Assembly (NCBI GenBank): GCA_003427395.1
Contig: BFEA01000522.1
Location: forward strand, 821,487 to 848,607
Source of the DNA: Chara braunii
Taxonomy: Eukaryota > Streptophyta > Charophyceae > Charales > Characeae
DNA: 27,121 bases
Direction: 5' to 3'
The translations under genes were made by a program, and so were the position numbers. A model generated the notes under the pieces. That model saw only the letters and a program-made list of their open reading frames with translations. It made no database searches and was not told where the DNA came from. This document shows positions 1 through 10,836 of this stretch, in pieces. Every line of letters starts with the position of its first letter. Position 1 is the first letter of the stretch.

Positions 1-749
1 TTATTTGGTGAAACTCGTGATGCAATTCTGCTATTGGTTCGAGGTCACGACTATCTGGTCGCATGTCCATGATGCTGTTTGATTTCTGAAGTTCACTATT
101 GCTCATCTTCCTTGCATTGTGATCTTTCCAGGAAAAATATCAAAAAAATGAAAAAAAACAATTTAGACCGTGAAGTAAATGCCGCGCCGTTTCGTCACAT
201 TTTCCATTTTTGCTACTCTACCAAGGATGGGCCAACGGGAAAAGAAACGCAACTTTCGCGATTTTTTGCGATTAGAAGGATAACCCAACAACTCTGAAAA
301 ATCAAGGGCCTGAAGATTTTGTCGTGATCTTTACAGGAAAAATATTTAAGAAAATAAAAAAATCATTTGAACCTCAAAATAAATCGCGGGGGTAATTCGA
401 CGCATTTTCGAATTTTGCCAATCCACCAGTTCCCCCCACTGTACTACCGGTAGCCCTCATGGACCTGTGCTTCCGGTTCCCCCTAATTTATGACGGCGGG
501 GGTAGTGGTGGTTTCACGGGGACCCCAGTTTCAGCTCCTAACTAACAGGTCCAAAACTGAAATTAGGGTTTGGGGGTCAAATTTTATGTTTTTTTTTTCT
601 TTTCTTTTTTGCCTGTTTTGTTTTGGTTCAAGGTTGTTGTGTACCAAATTTGGCCTCATTTGGAGCATTGGAATTTCCTCTGCTAAGATTTCTGAAACTG
701 AATGTTGGCGAAATTTGCATGAAGTGCACTTTTGCCTTGCTGTTTTATA
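1..749. other. Non-coding AT-rich stretch with a spaced direct repeat
   Basis: No convincing coding region. A degenerate direct repeat is visible: a block starting at 119 (gtgatctttccagg, then A-rich sequence, then a part ending in catttttgc near 220) recurs from 324 (gtgatctttacagg, A-rich, then a related ending near 420). The start-to-start spacing is 205 bp. The copies differ at many positions. Short open frames here are at the length expected by chance. Confidence 0.5.
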
Positions 750-797
750 GTTTGTTTGTTTGTTTGTTTGTTTGTTTGTTTGTTTGTTTGTTTGTTT
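750..797. repeat. (GTTT)12 microsatellite
   Basis: Twelve uninterrupted GTTT units. The short frames around it that translate to repeated Cys-Leu-Phe-Val are produced by this microsatellite and are not a protein. Confidence 0.97.
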
Positions 798-1437
798 CCG
801 GTTTTGTTTTTGAAGTTAGTATCTATGATATCTGCTTTATGACTTGGTGGTAAGTTTGGTTAAAATGACCCTTGGATTTTGTTATAAATGGCAGGACAAG
901 TTGTCTGAAAATTAGGGCCTCTGTTAACCGCCTCTCTCGGATGCCTGTGCACCCACGGTCCAATCTTGCCTGGCTTTGGCTTCAAATTGGCCCTCTGTCA
1001 ACTACTTGGTACTAATCTACTGCTAGTCTGTCACTTCAGAGCTACTGGCTGATCAGGAGACATTTTAAGGAGGTCCCCCATAACTCCTCAGGAATTATTT
1101 AACGTCGCAATCAAGACGACGATCACAGCCAGAGTCCTCTCAAGACGTAGACAGACGGGGCGTGCGATCTGCAGCCCGGAGTTCAGGTATAGTGTACCAC
1201 CCGGAGCAACATGCCAGTCTGTACTGGTCCTTGGGGGGTTTTCCCAGGTCGTCTGGCGTCAGATACACCTCACCCCTACTAAGTCCCGTGCAGATATCGG
1301 CCCCGCAGTCTCTATCAGACAACATGCATGGAACCTGTCGACCTAGACATAAGTGACTCAATGCAGAAAGAGATGACAGATTCTCAGCAAGTACCAAGGG
1401 GAGTGTCCAACATCCACGGGGCATAAGGGACAAGCGC
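798..1437. other. No recognisable gene
   Basis: Mixed-composition sequence. Open frames of 116 aa (minus, 1140-1490) and 64 aa (plus, 1162-1356) overlap each other on opposite strands. Neither shows a domain or motif I recognise. I see no repeat or RNA structure worth naming. Confidence 0.4.
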
Positions 1438-2365
1438 TTGAAGGGATTATACCGCTCCTCGCTCCACGCTCCAGTTTGGTCAACGACCACCTGTCAACGC
1501 TCGCTGGTCCACGCCGGTCAACCCCCGATCAACGTCGTTCAACGCTTGGTCAATGTCCGGCTATGGCGGTTTTCTTCCCCTTCGTCAACCTCTCCTTCCT
1601 CGTCCTCGAGGTCGGCTATGGCCGACTTCACCTTCCTCTTCACCTTCGTCACCTCTCTCTCTCTCTCTCATCACCTCCAATTCCTCTCACCGATCTTCTC
1701 CTTTCCTTCGAGCTTGGCGGCTATGGCCGCCGTCCGCTATGGCAGACTTCAGTCCTCCACGCGCGTCCCTCTCTCTCTCTACCTCTTTCCTCGTCGCTTT
1801 CTTCTTCGCGTCGGTGGTCTCCTTCGTTGCTGCGGTCTTCTCGATCACTATGGCCATCGCGCAATGCTGCCGCAGACAACAGGAACCAGCTCCGATACCA
1901 ATCCAATCAGACTTTCAACATGCATACATGCAGGTGCCGATGGCAGAACAACTTCCTCAAAGTAGAATCAGCAACAAGAGTGAGATGGCGCAGGGCGCCC
2001 ACACAGAGTTATGCCTTCAGCCAGGACATCAGCTTAAGTCAACTTGTCACATCTTGCAGCTATGGCGTATGAGCGCCAGTCTGAATTCCCACCTGAATAT
2101 TGTATTCACCCTCAGACACACTCACACTCACCCGCACACATGTACACACACTAGGATCTACCCTGAATGTCTACGCACACACACACACTACTGTTGTTGT
2201 CAACAAGGCTGGTGGCTATGGCCGCTGTCGTTTTCCTCCTCTAGCAGCTATGGCCTCTGCGTCACCAGGCTCCTGCAGACCTCCAATGCACAAGTCGCAC
2301 AGGCAGTGCTTCCACCTGGCTCACAGCGAATGAATGAATGGCTGGCGCTGCCTCTCTATTCATAA
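1438..2365. other. Pyrimidine-rich block with recurrent CTATGGC and GTCAAC motifs
   Basis: The plus strand is strongly C/T-rich, with CTCTCT runs near 1655-1670 and CA-rich sequence at 2114-2188, including a short (CA)n run. Stop codons are depleted, so all three plus frames stay open for 175, 198 and 270 codons. The translations are low-complexity (Ser, Leu, Pro) and the frames compete, so I do not call a gene. CTATGGC occurs eight times (1561, 1616, 1721, 1737, 1848, 2060, 2216, 2248). A cluster of TCAAC/TCAAT motifs lies at about 1478-1592. Confidence 0.6.
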
Positions 2366-2399
2366 CATTTTGTCGGTGGTCTGGCCTGCCTACGGCCCC

Positions 2400-2660
2400 A
2401 GGCCCAAGGTGTGTGCAGTCCCAGTCGGTACTTGCTGACTGGACTAGGTAGACGTAGGACTGGGACTGTGCTTGCTGACTAGACTAGGACCGGACTGGCA
2501 TTTGCTGACTAAGCTACAGACGACTGACTTCTACAGCTAAGAAGAGCTAGGTAGCGACTTCTAGAAACTCCTAGTCCACGTTTGACTGACCCTTCGCTAC
2601 TCTTAGGGCTAACGTAGAGGACTGACCCTAGGACTGCTAACGCTAAGGTCTACGGTTCAA
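2400..2660. repeat. GACT/CTAG-rich degenerate repeat block
   Basis: TTGCTGACT recurs with starts near 2432, 2472 and 2502. GACT, GGACTAG and CTAG words are dense through the block, giving a loosely repetitive texture without one fixed unit. No reading frame is supported. Confidence 0.5.
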
Positions 2661-3600
2661 GTCCACGCGACCCGCCTGTGCACACAGCACACAATCATAC
2701 GTCTTTGGGGACAGGCCACGGGTTTGAAACCCACAGGGGTGACGGGGTAGGTCTAGGGATCGAGCCCTGGGATCTGCAATTGTCCTGCGAACTGGGTGAA
2801 ACCTTTTCAGGTCCACGGTCCTGGACTAAAACGTGGCCTGCCTGGGTCCCTGCCCGATGTCCAGATCCCTAATAAAAGACAAAGGGCTGGACCTAAAAAC
2901 AAAATGGCCCAGCACAAAACAGAGCGCCTCAGGCCTGAGAAACGGCCACTGGGCGTGAATCAGGTCTGAACTGGAGAAAGGTCTAAACAACACATCCCCG
3001 ACCGGGCAAAACCTGGAACAGGCAAAAATACTCTGAAACTCAAATAAATATCAGAAAATTTGAGAAAAAACACACCAAAAACTCGCCCCAAACCAAATCC
3101 AACCTTCCTGCCCTCTAGAGGCCCAAAAAAGAGGTGGCCGTGGCCCTTGGAACTGCCAAATGCTGTCTGTGCTGCCCAGGGCATGAAACTGGTCCAATGC
3201 CGGGCGCAAGGGGCCTGTGTGGGATCAGCGCATTGCACACTGTGGTGGATGACCACCATGGTTAGCAGGTGCTCAGATAGCTAAAGTCTATACCGCTTCA
3301 GACAGGGTTCCACTGGGCCTAGGACACATCTAAGATGCCAGAAGTGCAGATGCCCAGGTGCATTGTGGAAATTGAAATGCGACACGCACTTTCAGAGGGC
3401 TACCATCTTCCCCCCAATATAAGGCATATGTGCTCTACATTAAGGCCATAGGCTGCATTCTATTTATTTACACTGCATAGCATTCTATTTGATTTTGGAG
3501 CAGCAACATTATGAGGAAGAGAGAGGGAGGTGTCACTAGAGTAGGCTCAGTTTTCCCATACTGAGATTTATTTTTCCCTATACAGTACACGCCCTGTGTT
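2661..3600. other. No recognisable gene
   Basis: Small open frames on both strands overlap each other (2960-3259 minus against 3060-3284 plus) and match nothing I recognise. A short inverted repeat, GGTGG-ATGA-CCACC, sits near 3242-3256. The sequence between is unassigned, possibly old repeat material. Confidence 0.35.
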
Positions 3601-3830
3601 TTGTCCTATGCACTACCAGTAGGGACCGAGGCTGAAGGTGGAGCACGAGCAGTTGCAAGAAACCCAGGGATGGAACCATCAGACCTGCAGCCAAGCGCAG
3701 TGCGACCACAGTGCAAACCTATAGTGGCAGCTGAAGCCATAGACACATGGGTGAGCCCTCCATCAGGGCGGGGTTACCCACTCGCTGATGGATATCCAGC
3801 GATCCACAGTTAAAAAAAAAAAAAAAAAAA
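3601..3830 (+). other. Unassigned segment ending in poly-A, possible retroposon 3' end
   Basis: A 19-A run at 3812-3830 ends a GC-rich stretch. Just before it is the near-palindrome at 3782-3800, built around TGGATATCCA. A poly-A ending abruptly in unrelated sequence is the usual sign of a retroposed copy in plus orientation. I see no A/B boxes in the right orientation and no reverse-transcriptase coding sequence, and its 5' limit is unknown. A chance A-run is the alternative. Confidence 0.3.
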
Positions 3831-3882
3831 GATTGCTTGTATAACTTATATTCGAATAAAGCAGTTTGTCCGTTGGAAATCC

Positions 3883-4011
3883 GAATAGAACTCATATGCG
3901 TCCTATGCGAATACAACACATATGCGCTCTACTTGAAGTGCGCATTCCAAAAAATGGACCAAGTTTTGAGAAATCGATCTTTTCGGAAAATTCAAATAGA
4001 ACACGAATGCG
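3883..4011 (+). repeat. 18-bp motif present three times
   Basis: Copies at 3883-3900 (gaatagaactcatatgcg), 3909-3926 (gaatacaacacatatgcg) and 3994-4011 (aaatagaacacgaatgcg). Spacing is 26 and 85 bp, so this is not a simple tandem array. It lies directly beside the LINE-A insertion point and may be part of an older repeat used as target. Confidence 0.65.
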
Positions 4012-4028
4012 TTATCTTCGGGGGAAGA

Positions 4029-4044
4029 TGGAAATAGCAGTTCT
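4029..4044. repeat. Candidate target-site duplication of LINE-A, 3' side
   Basis: tggaaatagcagttct here matches tggaaatagtagttct at 13634-13649 in 15 of 16 bases. This copy abuts the poly-T that is the LINE-A tail. Position, length and orientation fit a target-primed insertion, but the match is imperfect and the far end has no independent landmark. Confidence 0.55.
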
Positions 4045-4055
4045 TTTTTTCAGTG

Positions 4056-4082
<27 letters not shown>

Positions 4083-4086
<4 letters not shown>

Positions 4087-4373
4087 ACAATAAAACAGGT
4101 CCTTATGGCCCTGGCTCCATTTCCATTCTGGGGAGCACCGGCAAGTCAGAATAAAAGATTACATCATGAAACACACTCACGCTTCCTTCCGTCCGGCCGA
4201 AGGAACCTTGACCAGCATTGATTACTCCAGCATCGTGGAGGATTGACTGTCAGCTTGCCTTACTTCCTCCTTTCCTCTAAGGTCAACTGCATGAACCCGT
4301 CAGATGAATGATAAAGAGCAAGAAAGGTAAAAGAAGCAACGGAAGATGCAATCTCGGAATTCGCCCTTCAACA
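4083..4373 (-). other. LINE-A 3' UTR
   Basis: Non-coding sequence between the ORF2 stop and the poly-A. Blocks such as aggtccttatgg, ccattctggggagca, cacgcttccttccgt and gaccagcattgatt recur in the same order in the 3' UTR of LINE-B (17134-17411). Several also appear, reverse-complemented, in the plus-strand fragment near 15275-15470. This shows that the three belong to one family or closely related ones. Confidence 0.85.
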
Positions 4374-7300
4374 TTATGTGACCTGTGATGGATCTTGTCC
4401 TTCTGCTGGCTGGGATCTCTGCCTTCTCCACCCTGCTTCTGAGTTGTGCCAGTCTTTCCACCGTATGCTAAAGTCATTTATCTCTGTCACTTTGCCCCTT
4501 GCAAGCCACACCTCAGTGAAATTTGCCTTGATTCTTCTCTGTTGCTCTTCATCATCTGGCAAGGATTGTCTCGTCTTATGCCACTTGCAAAGAATCTCCG
4601 CCTGAATAAAGGTCCTTATGTCTCCGCCCATACCATTCCCTTGGAGTTGAGAGTCCCTCAATAGTTCTGCAGCACCTTTCCTTCCAGATGGACCACAGCG
4701 TTGTCTTTCTCATCATTCCAAAGTCCCAAACCACATTTTTTCTATCTTATGGAAATGAGCTGGGATGTTAGTCCATAGGAGTTGGATGGGATGTTCAGGG
4801 AGGGGAGTCAAGAAGAGGCAATGCCAGAGATCCGAGGCCCTTGCCCAATATTCCGCCGCCTCTCAACAGCGTATCAGGCAATGTAGCATATCTTCTGGTT
4901 CATTTTCTGAACATACTGCGCATAAACCTGAACTGTTAGGGTCATTCTTACTTCTTCTGATATGCAGCCACTGGTTACCTGTTAGAGCTACATATGAGAT
5001 GAGCAATTGGAGGCTTCTGATGTTGACTGGACGGATGGACTTGAATTTTTCCATGGTATTTGTGGGATCTGACTAGCGTCTTGACCTATTAACTTCTGCC
5101 ATCTGTTCTTGATCGTTGAGTCAGGATCCTTTGTTTTGAGGAGTAAGTTGTATCCCAGTTTGACTGTGTATTCCTGAACGGGGACATTAATTTTGAGGCT
5201 TCTGCTTCTGGATCAAATTCCAAGTATTGAATCGCCATTTTTCGAAGATTGTTTTTGGCCATGATCCCAACACTTTGACTTTTCTGAGTACAAAAGGGTT
5301 TAGGACTGTTCTTTCCACCTCTTTATTCAGGATAGATGGAAGGCCTTGCGTAGAGGGGGTAATTGGGAAAGAGGTAAACACCACCAGGGTATCCTATCCT
5401 TGCTGTTTATGGGAGAATTGATAGACCCTTGAGGGGGTTAAATCCTGCACCCTCACTCCCCATTCACCCGATTTCTAGGTTGAGACTTTACTCAACAACT
5501 CCTTCCAGCCTTCTGGGATGCAGTTGATAATGGATTGTAGATTCTCGTCTCGTCGGCGACATCCTTTGAGCTGGGAGGCAAGTTCCTATTCTGTCACCCA
5601 GTCCTTTTTCTCCTCGTTCCACAGATGGCTCACTTTCAAACACCATGTTTGATCCAAGATAGCCATCTCCTTCCTCTAGGCTTAAGGGATAGTTGGTGAT
5701 CACTTTCGTCTCTCACACACGGATTACCAAACAGAGGTTGCCTCAGTACCTCGTCTTTGGATTTGGGTCTACCCACCTTCTTCGGCATGACTTCCCGTCA
5801 TATCCGTAGTAATGCAGTCCAATATGGTGTAGGGGGCCTAGCTTCGTTTGGACCGGTTGCTCTTCGTTGATTTCTGCACCCTGTACTTGGACCCCATTCC
5901 TTGGTCATTACGCAGAACAGACCGGACATGTTTGCTGGTGTGGCTGTATGTACTAGGCACCTGATGCTATCCAAGGCCAGTTTATTTCATGTCGTACCAG
6001 GTTTAGTCAGTAGCTTGATTGTCCATTTAACTTGTAAGGCTTTGGTTTCTTGTTTGGGGTCTATGATGCCAATACCTCCTTTGGCTGGTTTCCTCGTGAT
6101 TTAATGCCAAGCTATATTTGGTACGCAATTCTCTTTGTTGGGGTCGCCCGACCACAAGTATGATCTTGCTTTACGGTTAAGTTCCTTGATTGTATGACCC
6201 GGAACTATCCAGATTGACGCTATATACCACATCATTGAGAAAATAGATGTATTGATGGCTAGTGCACGGCCCATCAACAATGTGAACGTGTTACCCCATT
6301 TGCCCTGTTTGTTGATTTGTTTTGCGGTTATATTTTGGGCCATCTGAGGGGCAAAGCCGTCCTTTGTCAGCAAGATGCCTAGATATCACGTAGGGGTCTT
6401 CGACTTCTCCCATGTCATGTCTGCCTCGGGGCCTTGAAGTTGGGGAACCTCCTCCTCCGATACTACCGATTGTTTTCTTCCAATTAATCTTCATTTCTGA
6501 TGTCAATCCAAACACTTCCTTTGCTCTTACTAAAGCGTTGAACAATGAGTGTGAAGCTTTTATGAGGACCGTGAGATCGTCTGCAAACATTATTGCTGTC
6601 CGGAACTGTAGGTGATGGGTTGTCCCTACATTGACCTCTGGTAGTCTGTGTATGTAGGGGTCTTTGCGTAGGAATGAGGCTATTGCTTCCATCACGAAGA
6701 GGAAGGTTGGGGGAGCTAGTGGGTCCCCTTGGCGAACTGATGGAGTGATGGATAACAGCCAGAGAGCAAACCATTTACTTGGACACACCCTATGGCGTCA
6801 TTATACAGAATGCGCACCCCACTTCCTAAAATTCGGGCTCACTCCTATCTTTTCCATGCTCGCATTGAGAAAGGCCCAATTGACCTGATCATAGGCCTTT
6901 TCAAAATCGAAAAAAAGAATTGTTATGCTTATCCTTTTTTCTCTGACTTTGTTGGTCGCTTCGCTGAGGGTCAGTACGTTGTCCATGATGTATCTACCAG
7001 GGATGGAGCTTGTTTGGTCTATATGAAAGCATTTGTCTGTCAGGTCTAGGATTCAAAAGGCAACAGTTTTCGCAAGGATCTTGTAGGGAAGTATTAGAAG
7101 CGAGATGGGTCTGTAGTTTATGATATCTTATCTCTCCTCTTTTTTGTACAACAAAGCGATCACGCTGCTGCTTAGTAGGTTTCTTAGTCCCCCCTTGAGC
7201 CAGCTGTCGTTGTAGAAGTTTAGCAAATCGCCCTCTAGGAGCGGCCATAACTTTTCCCATAATTCTTTTGTCAGCCCGTCAATTCCTGGAGACTTATTGT

Positions 7301-8236
7301 TGTTCATATTTTGAACAGCAAATTGCAATTCTTCAATGGTGATGGGCTTGTCCAGAGCTTCTGCTTGTTCTTGAGATATCATTTGTTCTAGGTATTGCAA
7401 CATCCTAGTTTGTGCCTCTCTGGTGCTGGGCGGAATAGGTATAGGGGTCATCGTGTGATAGAGCTATTCGTAGAATTCCTTGGCTATGTTCAACATTCCT
7501 TCGCTGTCTATCACTGTTTCAATTGGATTTGAGAGCGTTTTCAGGGTTCAATCGCATTGACCCTTGAGTTTGCTTTGATTCTTGCGAAGAAGTGTTTTGA
7601 CATTGACTCACTTAGCTCGTATTCGTTCATTCTGGCTCTTATTTGTAGTCCCTTTAGTTCTCACCATCTCCACACAGTGAGTTCTTCTCTTGCCTTTTCG
7701 AAAATATGTGTAAAGTACAGAGGAGGGGTTATCAATCAGATTAGTCTCTGCGATCCTCAGGCGCTTGCTTCCTCTGTTTCCTGTCGGCCGCTAAATTCCT
7801 TAAGATTCTAGCAACCGTCTGTGATAATGTGGAGTAGCTTTCCTGAAACCACTCCCACCGGTCATGTATGGGTAGGTAGGCACCCCTCAAATTCTGCCAA
7901 CAATCTTGAACTCCTAGCTGAAAAGTTTGGCTCAGTAAGATGGAGTTATTGAGTTTGTGAAAGTTGGACCCCCTTTTTATATACTGTTCAAAACTGATTA
8001 TGAGTTCGATGGGTTTGTGGTCCAACCCTGGGTACGGTGCGAGGGACAGGATCTCAACACTTTCAACTGTCCCCATTAGTGTCCCTGAGATCAGGAAATA
8101 GTCAATGAAGGAGAAAGCGGTATGGTGGGCATGGTTCTTTTTAACCAATGTGAAGGCTCTTATCCCCGGATGCAAAGTCCTGTATGGTTCGACTAGACTG
8201 TAGTCCATCATCAACTTTTGAATGGGCACCGCCTCC

Positions 8237-8703
8237 TGTGTGAGTTGAACAACCGAGGATCTAGATATACGATTTGTGGCGGGGTCTGTAGTCGCGTTCC
8301 AATCACCGACCAAAATGCAGGCCAATAAAGGGGGGATCAAATGACCGATGTTTGTTATAAAAGTTAATATGTCTAAAGAGTTGTTTGGTGAGTAGACATT
8401 AGTTACTTTGAACTCTTCCTCCTTCCACTTTACATCCATAAGGCACCATCTACCTCCTATCGTGTCCGCCTCTTTGCCCACTATTTCGAGGTCTATTCGA
8501 GGTCTATTGTGTTCTACTGAGAAGGTGAGGTGAGTTTCTTGCAGCAATATGATTTCTGCCAGTTTACTTGTGTGAACGGTAAGTCCTTCGATTATGTCCT
8601 TCATTTTTTCTTCTTTATCGATAATATTTTTGAGACCATTGATATTCCAACTCCTGATGACTATCCCTTGTGTCTTCTAGTCTACCCGGTTTTCCTTTGC
8701 ATT
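8237..8703 (-). repeat. Endonuclease tandem duplication, unit 1
   Basis: Head-to-tail duplicate of the following unit (8704-9154). Both carry cgaggatctag, then the GDWN/GDWK region, then the ORF2 N-terminus. The junction falls at a tgtgtgag word shared by both unit starts. By eye identity is about 90% with small indels. This unit joins correctly to the rest of the endonuclease on its left. It also carries an 11-bp tandem duplication at 8485-8506 absent from unit 2. Confidence 0.9.
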
Positions 8704-9154
8704 TGTGTGAGCTGACCAGCCGAGGATCTAGTATACGATCTGTGGCGGGGTCTCTAGTTGCTTTCCAATCACCGACCAAAATGCAGGCCGATAAAGGGGG
8801 GACCAAATGACCGATGTTTGTTATAAAAGTTGATATGTCTAAAGAGTCGTTCGGTGACTAGACATTCATTACTCTGAACTCGTCCTCCTTCCACTTCACA
8901 TCCAAAAGGCACCATCTACCTCCTACCGTGTCCGCCTCTTTGCCCACTATTTTGAGGTCTAGTGTGTTCTTCTGAGAAGGTGAGGTGAGTTTCTTGCAGC
9001 ATATCTGCCAGTTTACTTGTGTGAACGGTAAGTCCTTCGATTATGTCATTAATTTTTTCTTCTTTGTCGATAATATTTCTGAAACCATTGATATTCCAGC
9101 TCCTGATGACTATCCCTGGTGTCTTCCTGTCTACCCGGTCTTCCTTTGCGTTTG
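8704..9154 (-). repeat. Endonuclease tandem duplication, unit 2
   Basis: Second unit, lying upstream in the direction of ORF2 translation. It encodes the ORF2 start, SWNINGFRN and QETHL, then reads GDWK where unit 1 has GDWN. After the ATDR residues it runs out of homology into unit 1's upstream sequence in a wrong frame. The 467-bp offset is not a multiple of three, so the duplication itself breaks the frame. Confidence 0.9.
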
Positions 9155-10634
9155 CCCCCTTTCTAAAAATCTCCATCATTGAGTGTACGGGGAAGAGGCA
9201 AAGGTATTGTCATAGTGTAAACGTCCTAGGAGGGGGCCTGATTGCTCGCATCCATCTCTGTCGAGGCATCACCCGACGGGTCCTGGTGCATCGTGGTGAG
9301 AGAATCGTAGCTTACATTCCCCCACACTTCTGCTGGTTTCCTATCCCGGGAAAAGAGTCGGTTCTGATCCTACTCCCTCGTTCTCGTCTTTCCAGTCCTC
9401 CATCACTCTTGGATCAATCACTTCTGTAATATCTGTCCACGTCAATGGCGAACACCCTTGAGTCCAGATCACTGTCTCCCTTCAAAATCCCATGAGTCAC
9501 GGGGTGTGCCACCGAGACCGTCATCATTTCCTCTGCAATGTCGGGTCCCGCCAGCACGCTGTATGGAATCGCTGTCACTGTTCTCCATGGCCTCCACATC
9601 ATCCCACTCTTCAGTTTAGTTTCCTCTGACAGTTTTGCGATCAAAGGGGAGAAGGCACGAGGGGAGTGTCTCTCTAGGTCCATATGATGGTCCTGCTGGT
9701 CCTCCTGACCTTGGGGGGATCGGTCCTCCTGACCATCGTCCAGGGCAACGGTTTCGTATAAGCCCAGTGGGTGCCCCTCTGTTACCTTTTCTTGAAGAAC
9801 ACAACCACAACCACCTCTTTTTCCAAAAGTGAGCGTGTTGTTTCCTCTTCTGCCTCTGTGTGATCTGAATTTGGTTCCTTCTTTTTCTGGTTTTTCCCTG
9901 TCTTCCACTTCTTTGGGCGCAGATTCTGAAAGTGGTCCTTGGTGTTAAAAATTGTCTTGTCCTTGTCTGCTAAACCTTGTTCTCTTGCCCTTTTTTTTTC
10001 TGCATATTTGAAGGCAGTGTATTCAGAGAATTCCTCTTCCTTCTCTTTCTTTAGCGTGTCATACTGACTACTTTGACCTCTCAATGCCAGCGATTGTGCC
10101 ATTCTTCCCATTTTTATGGGATCTCTCAATGTGCTTCAGACATGCTCTCTCTCCCTCTTGGCCTTTTCAATGTATTCCCTCAGCCACTGAAGAGCCCGGA
10201 GGGCTCAGACGCACTATCCTCGGATGTCCCCCCTGTCCCTTCATTGTCCTTGCTTGCTTTGTTGTCTGCACCGTCGTCGAGGGAATGAGAAACCGTAATT
10301 TTCCTTCCCTCTTCTGCATGGCTAACACACCTCTGTCATCCCCCGGAAGTCTACTTCGTCTAGCGTGCGTTTATTATCTATTTGTGCCTTAGCCCTTCTC
10401 TCTTGGGCCTCTTGTTCCATCCATCTTAGCATTTCTTGAAAAGTTGCTGGTTCTTTGCTATGTTCTTGTTATGCCTGTTCTCGGACTGTGTCCAAGTCCC
10501 ACAACAGGTCTTCCCTGGCTTTTTCTTCTCTAACCACACGTGAGTCGATTAATGGGTTGATGTTTATCTCCGTTGGATTTCTTGTTACTTTGCCTGTTGC
10601 TTTCTTCTGCCATCTGCTGTCTGCAGGGGGGAAA

Positions 10635-10836
10635 ATGTTGGGTTTTTTCACTGAAGTTTCCTGATCACCGTAGTGCCACACCCAATCTAGGTCATCCAAA
10701 TTGTCGTCAAACACCCAACCATTGTGGTTGGAATCTACGATGAACCAGGTGCCCGGGGCATCCTCAACTTCCACGAGCATGTTGGGATGGAGTTTCCGCT
10801 CCTTCGACTGTTTTGGAAACTTTGAGCAATTCGAAT
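10635..10836 (-). repeat. ORF1 tandem duplication, unit 1 (202 bp)
   Basis: Exact-period neighbour of 10837-11038. The two 202-bp units align without gaps and differ at about 18 positions (91%). An 80-bp block from ttggaatctacg to ctccttcga is identical; differences gather towards both ends. It encodes EVEDAPGTWFIVDSN and DDLDWVWHYGD. Since 202 is not a multiple of three, the duplication shifts the frame. Confidence 0.95.

Larger units (their letters stand above)
4374..9179 (-). pseudogene. LINE-A ORF2: endonuclease / reverse transcriptase / CCHC finger, broken
   Basis: ORF2 of an L1-type LINE; the intact protein nicks DNA and copies the RNA at the nick. From a start near 9179, SWNINGF opens the AP endonuclease. 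QETHL, GDWN, IDYFLIS and LDHKPI (near 8010-8024) carry its catalytic positions. The RT follows: SPGIDGL near 7290-7270, FFDFEKAYDQV (6880-6923), VRQGDPLAP near 6740-6715 and MFADDLTVL (6553-6591). Near the end, CAVC with HCLIRC (4867-4930) is the zf-RVT-type finger, just ahead of a TAG. The stop at 4374 follows WKDWH, as in LINE-B. At least seven frame changes or stops and a 467-bp internal duplication of the endonuclease break it. Activity is ruled out by the breaks, although most catalytic motifs are still readable. Confidence 0.9.

Noticed and set aside
1438-2365. Three long overlapping plus-strand frames, up to 270 codons
   Set aside because: All three frames are open at once in pyrimidine-rich sequence with few stop codons. 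The translations are low-complexity, so length alone is not evidence of a gene.
2654-2664. Perfect B-box word GGTTCAAGTCC
   Set aside because: No A box at the right distance upstream and no foldable tRNA or SINE structure around it.
3667-3677. B-box-like word on the minus strand
   Set aside because: Opposite in orientation to the poly-A at 3812-3830, and no A box could be placed.
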